DNA of 64,000 bases. Origin: Nocardioides zeae (lineage in GTDB: Bacteria > Actinomycetota > Actinomycetes > Propionibacteriales > Nocardioidaceae). Below the pieces are notes generated by a model. It was not told the origin of the DNA and did not search any database. It saw nothing but the letters and a program-made list of their open reading frames with translations. Positions 53,521-61,679 of this stretch are shown piece by piece (position 1 is the stretch's first letter; the number at the start of each line of letters is the position of its first letter). Both the position numbers and the translations under genes were made by a program. The DNA lies in NCBI RefSeq assembly GCF_030818655.1, contig NZ_JAUTAN010000001.1:1364001-1428000 (forward strand). The letters are read 5' to 3'.

Positions 53521-53588
53521 CGTCACTTTCCCCGGTCGACCGGGGAACGTGTCGCTTTGACCATCAATGTTGATGGTCAAAGCGACAC
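53521..53588 (+). repeat. Left inverted-repeat border of the second AbiEi-type cassette
   Basis: Two palindromes in tandem: TTCCCCGGTCGACCGGGGAA (53528-53547) and a 19-bp-stem hairpin around TG (53549-53588, arms GTGTCGCTTTGACCATCAA and its complement). The block 53521-53584 reappears inverted at 54675-54738 with 59 of 64 positions matching. The stop codon of the AbiEi-type gene (53579-53577) lies inside the hairpin. Confidence 0.92.
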
Positions 53589-54539
53589 TTCGGGTGCGCC
53601 CTTCGCGACTCCGAGCGCTCGTCGCGTCCGAGCGACGAGCCGGTCTTGGTCGTCCAGGTCGTGCCAGACGTAGCGGATGAACCGGCAGTCCAGGAGCTCC
53701 CGTACACGGTCCTCGCGGACCTTCTCGCGCACGACCGCGTCCGAGGGCGTCTCACCCGGGTGCAGCAGCCTCGAGTACTTCACCGCCCCGTCGAACTCAC
53801 CCGCCACGCCGTGCTCGGGCCACCAGAGATCGAGCACGGCGACCAGCTCGTTTCCGTCGTACACCGGATGCTGTCGGACCGGTGCAGGGACACCGCCGCG
53901 CCACAGTCCGTAGAAGAGCCGGCTCTCGCCGACGGAGCCCGCTAGCGGACTGGCGAGGCTCGCCGCGATGGCCGTGTGCAGCGTTCCCGGCCAGTTCCGC
54001 GCGTAGGCGACCATCGCGTCGAGCTCGGCAGCCGTCATGCGCCCCTCGCGGAGCAGGCTGTCCATCACCACCAGGGTCCGCTCGGTGTCCGCAACCGTGG
54101 ACAGCTCGACCGCCGCACGCGCGGGTACGACGGCGGGCACGCCTCCGAGGTCGACGACGTGCTCCTCCGGCAGGTCCGCGCGGTGGTGGGCCAGCCCGGA
54201 CTCACGGCGCTCCGAGCGACGTCGCGGATGCGTGAGGTGGACCGTCGAGAGGTCGAGGCCCCAGTGGCCCTCGGTGTGGAGGAGCACTGCCGACGTGTGG
54301 GACGCGACCTGCCCGACGTTGGCCCGCTCGAGCGCCGACCGGAGCCGTGCCCGGTGTCGCTCGACCTCCGAGCGCTCCTTCCACGTGCTGCTCAAGGCGT
54401 ACGTCCCGTGCCGGATGGCGACGATCTCACCAGCGCGACGGGCGCGGTAGAAGGCCGACGTCGTGTAACCCGCCGCCAGCGCGTCCCGCGTCAGGAAGTA
54501 GCCCTGCTTCTGGTCCAGGGCTCGGAGTCGTGGATGCAT
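53577..54539 (-). CDS. AbiEi-type winged-helix protein with PD-(D/E)XK-like C-terminus (second copy of the family)
   Basis: A 320-aa protein starting at ATG 54539 (MHPRLRALDQKQGYFLTRDA). The N-terminus (QGYFLTRDALAAGYTTSAFYRARRAGEIVAIRHGTYAL) is a clear AbiEi antitoxin winged helix. The middle VPARAAVELSTVADTERTLVVMDSLLREGRMTAAELDAMV matches the linker of this family. The C-terminus ESRLFYGLWRGGVPAPV, AVLDLWWPEHGVAGEFDGAVKY has the same D ... E-F-D-G pattern as the gene at 12665-13627. No AbiEii toxin is present. The last codons EVSL and the stop are encoded by the border hairpin. The chain length equals that of the first copy, but sequence similarity between the two is low outside the motifs. 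Confidence 0.8.
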   Translation of the reverse strand: MHPRLRALDQKQGYFLTRDALAAGYTTSAFYRARRAGEIVAIRHGTYALSSTWKERSEVERHRARLRSALERANVGQVASHTSAVLLHTEGHWGLDLSTVHLTHPRRRSERRESGLAHHRADLPEEHVVDLGGVPAVVPARAAVELSTVADTERTLVVMDSLLREGRMTAAELDAMVAYARNWPGTLHTAIAASLASPLAGSVGESRLFYGLWRGGVPAPVRQHPVYDGNELVAVLDLWWPEHGVAGEFDGAVKYSRLLHPGETPSDAVVREKVREDRVRELLDCRFIRYVWHDLDDQDRLVARTRRALGVAKGAPEVSL

Positions 54540-54667
54540 GACGGCCTCGTTCCCACTGGGCAGCAGGTCACGGGTCGCACGGCCCCATCGGTGGATGACG
54601 CGTCCGCGGTGCTCGCCTGGGGACGACGAGCGGGCTGTAGCGGCGTACGAGTATCGCTTGAAGCGAC

Positions 54668-54738
54668 AACACGCCGCTTTGACCATCAATGTTGATGGTC
54701 AAAGCGGCGTGTTCCCCGGTCGACCGGGGAAAGTGACG
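54668..54738 (-). repeat. Right inverted-repeat border of the second AbiEi-type cassette
   Basis: Contains a 22-bp-stem hairpin around TG (54668-54713) and the palindrome TTCCCCGGTCGACCGGGGAA (54712-54731). Relative to the left border, TGTCG/CGACA has become CGCCG/CGGCG on both arms, so base pairing is kept. The 54540-54667 stretch between start codon and border has no gene; it holds CGCTTGAAGCG (54653-54663 region), perhaps a decayed partial copy. Confidence 0.92.
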
Positions 54739-54753
54739 CCAGGCCGACCCCCG

Positions 54754-55275
54754 TCAGTGCTGGTAGGTCCCCGTGACGATGGCCCGGCCGAGGGTCTTGA
54801 ACGCGAGGTTGAACGACACGACCGCCGGGCTGGCGGACTCGTCCACGCCCAGCTTCTCCTCGCCCACGGCGTGCACGACGAAGAAGTAGCGGTGCACCTG
54901 GTCGCCCTCGGGCGGGGCGGCACCCATGAACCCGTGCTCGCCACCGTCGTTGCGGACGTGGAACGCGCCCTCGGGCAGGTCGCCGGCGGCGGCCCCCGTG
55001 TCGAGGGACGTCACCGAGGCGGGCAGGTCCACGAGCACCCAGTGCCAGAACCCGCTCGGCGTGGGGGCGTCGGGGTCGAAGCACGTGACGACGTAGGACT
55101 TCGTGCCCTCCGGCGCCCCGCTCCAGCTCAGCTGGGGCGAGGTGTTGCCGTGGGCGGCGACCTGGTCGTCCTCCAGCGGCGCACCGTCGGTGACGTCGGT
55201 GCTCGTCACCGTGAAGGACGGGACGGCGGGCAGCAGCGTGTAGGGGTCCGGGCTCACCGGGCGATCGAGGCTCAT
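54754..55275 (-). CDS. YbhB/YbcL family PEBP-like (Raf kinase inhibitor-like) protein
   Basis: A 173-aa phosphatidylethanolamine-binding-protein fold: [43 protein letters not shown] is diagnostic, followed by [23 protein letters not shown]. No signal peptide. TAGGGT lies 6 nt before the ATG on the minus strand (plus-strand 55282-55287). Biochemical function is unknown for bacterial members. Confidence 0.93.
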   Translation of the reverse strand: MSLDRPVSPDPYTLLPAVPSFTVTSTDVTDGAPLEDDQVAAHGNTSPQLSWSGAPEGTKSYVVTCFDPDAPTPSGFWHWVLVDLPASVTSLDTGAAAGDLPEGAFHVRNDGGEHGFMGAAPPEGDQVHRYFFVVHAVGEEKLGVDESASPAVVSFNLAFKTLGRAIVTGTYQH

Positions 55276-55325
55276 GCCTCGACCCTAGGAGGTCGGCGGA
55301 AGCGCGGGCAGGGGAGAATGCCCGC

Positions 55326-56399
55326 GTGCCGACCCTCGACGAGACGCTCGCCCGCATCGCCCCGCCCGACCCCGCCGCCCGTGCGGCGGCCCTCGAGCGG
55401 CAGGCCCAGCTGACGAAGCCCGCCGGTGCGCTCGGCGTGCTCGAGGACGTCTCGGTGCAGCTGGCCGGGATCGCGGGCACGTGCCCGCCGCCGGCGCCGG
55501 AGCGCCCGGTCGTCGCGGTGTTCGCGGGCGACCACGGGGTGCTGGCGCAGGGCGTCTCGCCGTGGCCCGCCGAGGTCACGCTCGGCATGGTGGAGAACTT
55601 CCGGGCCGGCGGCGCGGCCGTCAACGTGCTCGCGCGCGCCTGCGGCGCGGACGTCGTCGTGGTCGACGTCGGGGTGGCCGCGCCCGTCGCCGCGGACGAG
55701 ATCGTCTGGGACCGCAACGTACGGCGCGGCACGGCCGACCTCCACACCGAGGCCGCGATGACCCGTGACGAGGCGCTGGCCGCGCTCCAGGTCGGCATCG
55801 ACGTCGCGACGGAGCTCGTCGCGCGGGGCCACGACCTCCTGCTCACCGGCGACATGGGCATCGGCAACACCACGCCGGCGGCCTGCCTGGTCGCTGCCTT
55901 CACGGGTGCGGACCCGGCAGCGGTCACGGGGCGCGGCACCGGCGTGGACGACGCCACGCTGGCGCTGAAGACCCGCGTGGTGGCGGAAGCGGTGCGCCGG
56001 CTGGGTGCCCCCGTGACCGACCCCGCCGCCGACCCGGTCGCCACGCTCGCGGCGGTCGGGGGCCTCGAGCACGCGGCACTGGCCGGGTTCGTGCTCGGTG
56101 GCGCCGCGGCCGGCGTGCCGGTACTGCTCGACGGCTTCATCGCCGGGTCGGCCGCGCTCGTCGCCCACGCGCTGGCCCCCGAGGTGACGGGCTACCTGCT
56201 GGCCGGCCACCGCTCGGCGGAGTTCGGCCACCTCGCGGCCCTGTCGCACCTGGGTCTGCGTCCCCTCGTCGACCTCGACCTGCGTCTCGGGGAGGGCAGC
56301 GGCGCGGCCCTGGCCTTCCCCCTGGTGCGGAGCGCGGCGCTCGTGCTCGCCGAGATGGCCACCTTCGACTCCGCGGGCGTCGCCCGCAAGGAGGTCTGA
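55326..56399 (+). CDS. cobT: CobT, nicotinate-nucleotide:dimethylbenzimidazole phosphoribosyltransferase
   Basis: Activates the lower ligand of cobalamin, 357 aa. Typical segments are LTKPAGALGVLEDV, VAVFAGDHGVLAQGVSPWPAEVT, GDMGIGNTTPAACLVAAF, GRGTGVDD and LDLRLGEGSGAALAFPLV, whose Glu is the catalytic base. GTG start 6 nt after GAGAAT. Stop overlaps the next gene (TGATG), so the cobalamin/siroheme genes are linked. Confidence 0.95.
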   Translation: MPTLDETLARIAPPDPAARAAALERQAQLTKPAGALGVLEDVSVQLAGIAGTCPPPAPERPVVAVFAGDHGVLAQGVSPWPAEVTLGMVENFRAGGAAVNVLARACGADVVVVDVGVAAPVAADEIVWDRNVRRGTADLHTEAAMTRDEALAALQVGIDVATELVARGHDLLLTGDMGIGNTTPAACLVAAFTGADPAAVTGRGTGVDDATLALKTRVVAEAVRRLGAPVTDPAADPVATLAAVGGLEHAALAGFVLGGAAAGVPVLLDGFIAGSAALVAHALAPEVTGYLLAGHRSAEFGHLAALSHLGLRPLVDLDLRLGEGSGAALAFPLVRSAALVLAEMATFDSAGVARKEV

Positions 56400-57695
56400 T
56401 GACCACCGAGCCCGACCGCCCCACCCACGCCCGCAGCGCGGCCAACCCCGACGCCGACCGGTTGGACGAGCTGGCCGAGCACCCGCCGTACCCCGTCGGC
56501 CTGCGCCTCACGGGCCGGCGCGTCGTGGTGGTGGGCGGGGGGCACGTGGCCCAGCGCCGCGTGGCGGGGCTGATCGCCGCCGGCGCCGACGTGCTCGTCG
56601 TCTCGCCGGTCCTGACGCCGGCGCTCGAGGGCATGCTCGCGGAGATCACCTGGCGCGAGGGCCGGTTCGAGCCGGCGGACCTGGACGGGGCCTGGTACGC
56701 GCTCGCCACCACCGACGACGCCAGCGTCAACCACGCCGTCGTGCAGGCCGCCGACGAGCGCCGGATCTTCTGCGTGCGCGCCGACGACGCCCGCGAGGCC
56801 TCGGCGTGGACGCCGGCCACCGGTCGCCACGGCGGCGTCACCGTCGCCGTGCTCGGCAACCGCGAGCCCCGCCGCTCCGCAGCCCTGCGGGACGCGATCG
56901 TCGGCGCGCTCGTCGACGGCCGGATCAGCACCGGCTCGACCGTCCACAGCCCGGGCGTCGTGCTGGTCGGCGGCGGCCCCGGCGACCCCGGTCTCGTCAC
57001 CGTCGCCGCCCCGCCAGGCGCTCGCCACGGCCGACGTGGTGGTCGCCGACCGCCTCGCGCCGCGCGAGCTGCTCGACGAGCTGGCGCCCCACGTCGAGCT
57101 GGTCGACGTCGCCAAGCTGCCCCGCGGCCGGGCCGCCAGCCAGGAGGCCATCAACGACGTCATCGTCGCGCGGGCCCGCGAGGGCAAGCGCGTCGTGCGG
57201 TTCAAGGGGGGCGACAACTTCGTCTTCGGGCGCGGCTACGAGGAGATCCAGGCCTGTGAGGCGGCCGGCGTCCCGGTCACGATCATCCCGGGGCTGTCGT
57301 CGTCGATCTCGGTGCCCGGCGTGGCGGGCATCCCCGTCACCCACCGCGGCGTCGCCCACGAGTTCACCGTCATCTCGGGGCACATCCCGCCCGGCCACCC
57401 CGACTCGCTCGTGGCCTGGGACGCGCTCGCCCGGCTCCGCGGCACCCTCGTGCTGCTCATGGCCGTGGCCAACGCCGGCGCGATCGCGGCGGCGCTCGTC
57501 GAGGGCGGTCGCCCGGCGGACACCCCCGTCGCGGTCGTCGCCGAGGGCACCATGCCCGAGCAGCGCACCGTGCTCAGCACCCTGGCCACGCTCGCGGACG
57601 ACATCGCCACGTCGGGCGTCCGCCCGCCGGCGATCATCGTGGTCGGCGAGGTCGTGGCGGTCGCCAACCCGGGCCACTACGGCGTGCGCGCGTGA
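56399..57695 (+). pseudogene. cysG: Siroheme/precorrin-2 synthase fusion (CysG-like: dehydrogenase plus uroporphyrinogen-III C-methyltransferase), +1 frameshift
   Basis: The first about 200 residues hold a Met8/CysG N-terminal Rossmann domain (GLRLTGRRVVVVGGGHVAQRR) and the beginning of the methyltransferase (VVLVGGGPGDPGLVTVAA). The frame is then broken at a CCCC run (57009-57012); with one C fewer it continues RQALATADVVVADRLAPREL and runs to the stop at 57695 (KGGDNFVFGRGYEEIQACEAAGVPVTIIPGLSSSI; MAVANAGAIAAALVEGG). The corrected protein would be 431 aa and complete. The downstream half could be translated alone only from internal starts. Its product would feed cobalamin (cobT next door) and siroheme. 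Confidence 0.85.
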
Positions 57696-57702
57696 CGCAC
57701 TG

Positions 57703-58506
57703 ATGGCGACCTTCGTCGAGGTCGAGGAGGCCGACGACCCCCGGCTCGCGGACTACCGCGACCTGCGGGACGTCACCCTCCGCAAGCACGTCGAGGCCGA
57801 GCACGGGCTCTTCCTCGCCGAGGGGGAGAAGGTCGTGCGACGTGCGGTCGAGGCCGGCTACACGCCGCGCTCCTTCCTCATGGCGCCCCGCTGGCTGGAC
57901 GGCCTCGCCGACGTGCTCGCCACCACCGACGCGCCGTGCTTCGTGCTCTCGGAGCGGCTGGCCGAGGAGGTGACGGGCTTCCACGTGCACCGCGGCGCGC
58001 TGGCGTCGCTGGAGCGGCGGCCGCTGCCGTCCCTCGACGAGGTGCTGGCCGGCGCGCGGTCGGTGCTCGTGCTGGAGGAGATCGTCGACCACACCAACGT
58101 CGGCGCGGTGCTCCGCAGCGGCGCGGCCCTCGGCTTCGACGCGGTGCTCCTCGCCCCGCGCTGCGCCGACCCGCTCTACCGGCGGGCCGTCAAGGTCGCG
58201 ATGGGCGCCGTCTTCTCGCTCCCGTGGACCCGCCTGCCGGACTGGTACGACGCGCTGCCGCGGCTCGCGTCGTACGGGTTCACCACCGTCGCGCTGACCC
58301 TGGCCGACGACGCCGTCGACCTCGAGGACGCCGTGCGCGGCGTCGACAAGATCGCCCTCGTGCTGGGCTCGGAGGGCCACGGCATCTCGCCCCGCTGGCA
58401 GGCCACCGCCGACCGCCGGGCGATCATCCCGATGCACCGCGGCATCGACTCGCTCAACGTGGCCGCGGCCAGCGCGGTCGCCTGCTACGTCGCGTCGCGC
58501 CGCTGA
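57703..58506 (+). CDS. TrmH/SpoU family RNA 2'-O-methyltransferase
   Basis: A 267-aa SPOUT methyltransferase. The N-terminal substrate-binding domain (DVTLRKHVEAEHGLFLAEGEKVVRRAVEAGY) is of the rRNA type; the SPOUT motifs are EEIVDHTNVGAVLRSGAALGFD (motif 1), IALVLGSEGHGIS (motif 2) and IPMHRGIDSLNVAAASAVACY (motif 3), forming the AdoMet knot. Target RNA unknown. It begins 7 bp after the cysG stop and converges on the DUF1501 gene. Confidence 0.92.
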   Translation: MATFVEVEEADDPRLADYRDLRDVTLRKHVEAEHGLFLAEGEKVVRRAVEAGYTPRSFLMAPRWLDGLADVLATTDAPCFVLSERLAEEVTGFHVHRGALASLERRPLPSLDEVLAGARSVLVLEEIVDHTNVGAVLRSGAALGFDAVLLAPRCADPLYRRAVKVAMGAVFSLPWTRLPDWYDALPRLASYGFTTVALTLADDAVDLEDAVRGVDKIALVLGSEGHGISPRWQATADRRAIIPMHRGIDSLNVAAASAVACYVASRR

Positions 58507-58537
58507 CCGTCGGGGCCGTACGCCGCGGGAGCCGCCC

Positions 58538-59854
58538 TCAGAGCACCCCGATGCGCGTCGGCGAGAAGCCCGGGAAGACCTCCGCGGTGCTGGCCCCGAA
58601 GCGCTTCGAGACCACCTCGGCGAGCACGCTGCGGTAGTCGGTGGTGACCAGGAGGTCGGCGTCGGCCGTGTTGGTGAGCCCGGGCCACGTGCCGTAGTAG
58701 CGCCCGCCCTTGACGCCCGCGCCGGCGAGGAACATGACGTTGCCGTAGCCGTGGTCGAGCCCGTAGTTGGCGTTCTCGCGCACCCGACGACCGAACTCGC
58801 TGAGCGCGACGAGGGTGACCTTGTCGCCGAGGCTGCCGAGGTCCGTGAAGAAGGCCGCGAGGTTGGTGGCGAGGTCCTTCACGTTGCCCCGCATCGCGCC
58901 CCAGGACAGGGTGCCGAGGTCGCTGTGCATGTCCCACTCGCCCTGGTCGACGGTGATGACGCTGGTGCCGATCTGCCCGCGGACGATCCGGGTGGCGTAG
59001 GAGAGCGCCTTGCCCAGGCTCGATGTCGTGTAGACGGCACCGTTCGCGGGGGCCGACGCGCCGGTCCGCACCGGCGCGAAGTCGTCGATGGCGGCGAGGG
59101 CGTCGCGCACGCTCGGCCCGAGCGGAGCGGACGACCCTCCCCAGAGGGTCTGGATCGACCGGCGTCGCCCGCCGAAGGTGTCCCACTGGTCGGCACCCGC
59201 CAGCTGGACCGACCCGGGGTCGCGCATGGCGAGCACCGGCTCCGCGCCGTACAGCGACGTCGGGACGACGCCGTCGCCCACGGCGACGCCGTGCAGCGGA
59301 CCGTCGGCCCCGACCACCTCGTCGCGCCCGAGCAGCCGGTTGAGCCAGCCCTCCCGGACGGTGCTGCCCGGTGCCGCGTCCTCGACCTCCTCCATCGCCG
59401 AGAAGTGGGAGCGGTTGGGGGCGGGCAGGCCGGTCGCGTGGACCGCGGCGACCTTCCCCGCGCTCCACAGCGGCAGCAGCGGCGCGAACTCGGGGTGCAG
59501 ACCGAACATCCCGTCCTTCGCCAGCAAGGTCGACGCGGCGACGGCGATGCCCGGGCGGGCCTGGTAGTAGACGGGGTCGGCGTGGGGGACCACGAGCGAC
59601 AGGCCGTCCGCCGCACCGCGCAGCGAGAGCACGACCAGCGCGTTGCCGTTGGGCGCCGCCGTGCTCGACCCCAGCGCCGGCGCGGCGCTGACGACCGCGT
59701 CGCCGAAGGTCGCGCTGAAGGTCGCGAGGGCACCCACGCCGAGGCCGCCGCGCAGCAGCCCCCGCCGGGTCGGGCTCGGACCCCGGGGGGAGAGGCGGGC
59801 GAACTCGGCGCAGCAGTCGCCGGGGGTCGACGAGGGGGAGGACGTCGAGGTCAT
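58538..59854 (-). CDS. DUF1501 Tat-exported protein
   Basis: A 438-aa protein with a Tat signal (SPTRRGLLRGGLGVGALATF, R30-R31) and an arylsulfatase/alkaline-phosphatase-like DUF1501 core (LVVLSLRGAADGLSLVVPHADP; PNRSHFSAMEEVEDA; DQGEWDMHSDLG; LSEFGRRVRENANYGLDHGYG). The start chosen is ATG 59854 with GGAG 6 nt upstream; an ATG at 59881 that overlaps the DUF1800 stop would add 9 residues. DUF1501 partners of DUF1800 are exported and poorly understood. Confidence 0.9.
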   Translation of the reverse strand: MTSTSSPSSTPGDCCAEFARLSPRGPSPTRRGLLRGGLGVGALATFSATFGDAVVSAAPALGSSTAAPNGNALVVLSLRGAADGLSLVVPHADPVYYQARPGIAVAASTLLAKDGMFGLHPEFAPLLPLWSAGKVAAVHATGLPAPNRSHFSAMEEVEDAAPGSTVREGWLNRLLGRDEVVGADGPLHGVAVGDGVVPTSLYGAEPVLAMRDPGSVQLAGADQWDTFGGRRRSIQTLWGGSSAPLGPSVRDALAAIDDFAPVRTGASAPANGAVYTTSSLGKALSYATRIVRGQIGTSVITVDQGEWDMHSDLGTLSWGAMRGNVKDLATNLAAFFTDLGSLGDKVTLVALSEFGRRVRENANYGLDHGYGNVMFLAGAGVKGGRYYGTWPGLTNTADADLLVTTDYRSVLAEVVSKRFGASTAEVFPGFSPTRIGVL

Positions 59855-59877
59855 GGGGGCTCCGAGGGGCGGCGGGG

Positions 59878-61359
59878 TCATCGTGCGAGGTGCTGCGGGG
59901 AGTCGAGCAGCGTGCTGAGGAGGCGGTGGAACTCCCACTTCACGAGCGCGTGGTCCGCCGTGATGCGGGTCGTGGGGGTGTAGTTCGTGACCTCGCAGCA
60001 CGCCTGCAGGAGCGCCGCCGTCGAGGGCACGCCGAGCATCCGCACGCAGAGGTGGTCGACGAGCTGCGCGAAGGTCAGGCTCGCCTGGGGCAGCCACTGC
60101 GCGGGGGACTGGTAGGCGATGTCCTTGACCGGCCACCAGCGGCCGGCGGCGCTCCAGTGGAAGGAGAACGACGCCAGCGCGCGCGACGTCGAGCTCCAGG
60201 CGCTGTTGACCAGCGGGGGGCCGTCGGGACGGCCCCACTCGAAGGGGCGCTGTCCCAGGTTGGAGGCGATCCACAGGATCTGCGTCGCCGCGGCGTCCGT
60301 GCTGGTCGGCGTGGCGAACGTCGCGCCCAGGGAGCGGTACGTCGCGACGACGTCCGCGCCGGGGTCGCGCATCTTCGTGCCGCGGGCGGCCCGGAACTCG
60401 GGACGCACGACGAGCGCCCGCAGCACGGCGGGGATGCTCGTGCCGCTCGCCAGGTAGACCTGCGCGAGGTGCTCGACGAGGGCGGTCGAGGGCTCGTCCT
60501 GCACGAAGCGGGTCGCGAGCTTGCGGCAGATGCGGCGCGCGGTGGCCGGGTGGCGCGCCAGGTAGTCGAGGTACCCCGCGGTGACCGCCCGGCCGTCGGG
60601 GTCGCTGTTGGCGTGGGAGAACCCCATGACGCGCACGGGGCCCGTGGAGTGGTCCGCGGGCCGGTACGACGCGTCCCACGTGCGCCACACGTCGACGCGG
60701 TAACCGGTGAGGATGCGGGCCGACTCCTTGACGTCCGCCTCCGTGTACTCGCCGCGTCCCACGGTGTGGAGCTCGAGGAGCTCGCGGCCGAGGTTCTCGT
60801 TCGGCTTGCTCTTGGTGGAGACGGCGTTGTCGAGGAACAGCCCCATGGCCGGGTGCGTGATCGTGGCCTTGAGCAGGTCCGCGAACGTCCCGAGGGCGTG
60901 CTGGCGGACCACCTGGCCGTAGGGCACGCGGTAGACGAAGTGGGAGTCGCCGTTGACGGGCACGTGGAAGTGGCCCTCCCAGAACTCGGTCATGAGCTCG
61001 AGCACCTGGCGCTTGCTGGTGATGCGGCGCAGCATCAGCCAGCTGCCGTAGTAGGCCATCACCTCCCAGCCGCCCTCCACGTCGTCGACCTGGCGCTTCC
61101 ACAGGTCGGCGGCGCCGCGGGCCAGCGACGGCCACCATCCCCACGTGGCGTCGGCCGCCGTGTCCGGGATGGCGGACGGCTGCAGCTGCTGGCGGAACCA
61201 GGCGGCCGTGCCCCCGGCCGTGAGCACGTCGCGGGCCAGCGCGGGGGTGTAGCCGTAGGACCAGCGGCTCACGAAATGGCGCTGCTCGGCGTCGAGGGGC
61301 GCGCCCGCGCCGTACCGGGTCGGGGTGAAGGACGCGAGGACGGTGGGGGCGGGGGACAC
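59878..61359 (-). CDS. DUF1800 domain protein
   Basis: A 493-aa protein beginning at GTG 61359 after GGAGG. The family motifs LTEFWEGHFHVPV-like (MTEFWEGHFHV), GLFLDNAVSTKSKPNENLGRELLELHTVGRGEYTEADVKESARILTGY and [34 protein letters not shown] are complete. No clear signal peptide is seen, so export may depend on its DUF1501 partner. The gene pair is a common unit in diverse bacteria, its role unresolved. Confidence 0.9.
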   Translation of the reverse strand: MSPAPTVLASFTPTRYGAGAPLDAEQRHFVSRWSYGYTPALARDVLTAGGTAAWFRQQLQPSAIPDTAADATWGWWPSLARGAADLWKRQVDDVEGGWEVMAYYGSWLMLRRITSKRQVLELMTEFWEGHFHVPVNGDSHFVYRVPYGQVVRQHALGTFADLLKATITHPAMGLFLDNAVSTKSKPNENLGRELLELHTVGRGEYTEADVKESARILTGYRVDVWRTWDASYRPADHSTGPVRVMGFSHANSDPDGRAVTAGYLDYLARHPATARRICRKLATRFVQDEPSTALVEHLAQVYLASGTSIPAVLRALVVRPEFRAARGTKMRDPGADVVATYRSLGATFATPTSTDAAATQILWIASNLGQRPFEWGRPDGPPLVNSAWSSTSRALASFSFHWSAAGRWWPVKDIAYQSPAQWLPQASLTFAQLVDHLCVRMLGVPSTAALLQACCEVTNYTPTTRITADHALVKWEFHRLLSTLLDSPQHLAR

Positions 61360-61679
61360 GATGCCTCCAGGCGGCCTGCGAGCGGGACCCGAGTGGTTCG
61401 CTCCGTGCGGACGTCATCGGCCGACGGGCGGCCGCCTTGAGGGGAAAACCGAGGGAAGTCCTGTCGGGCTCGCCGGCGGGCGGCGGCGCAGGGGCAAGGT
61501 TCGACGGGGGCCTCCGGTACCTTGTTGCCCTGACCAACCATCGCCCCTCGCCCGGGCGGCCCGGCACCCGGTCCCTCTCCCTGCCCCACCGCGATCTCGA
61601 AGGACGGTTCGACCCCACCGATGGACGCAGCGCAAAGTCCGACGCCCCCTGACCTCGACCACGTCGGGGGGCGACAGCG
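61360..61679. other. Intergenic region between DUF1800 and the CNNM genes
   Basis: A 320-bp divergent gap without a supported ORF. It contains an inverted repeat CAAGGT ... ACCTTG (61495-61500 and 61519-61524) with outer GGC/GCC, and no obvious Shine-Dalgarno before GTG 61680. A TACCTT within the right arm could be a -10. No match to a known riboswitch was seen. Confidence 0.4.
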
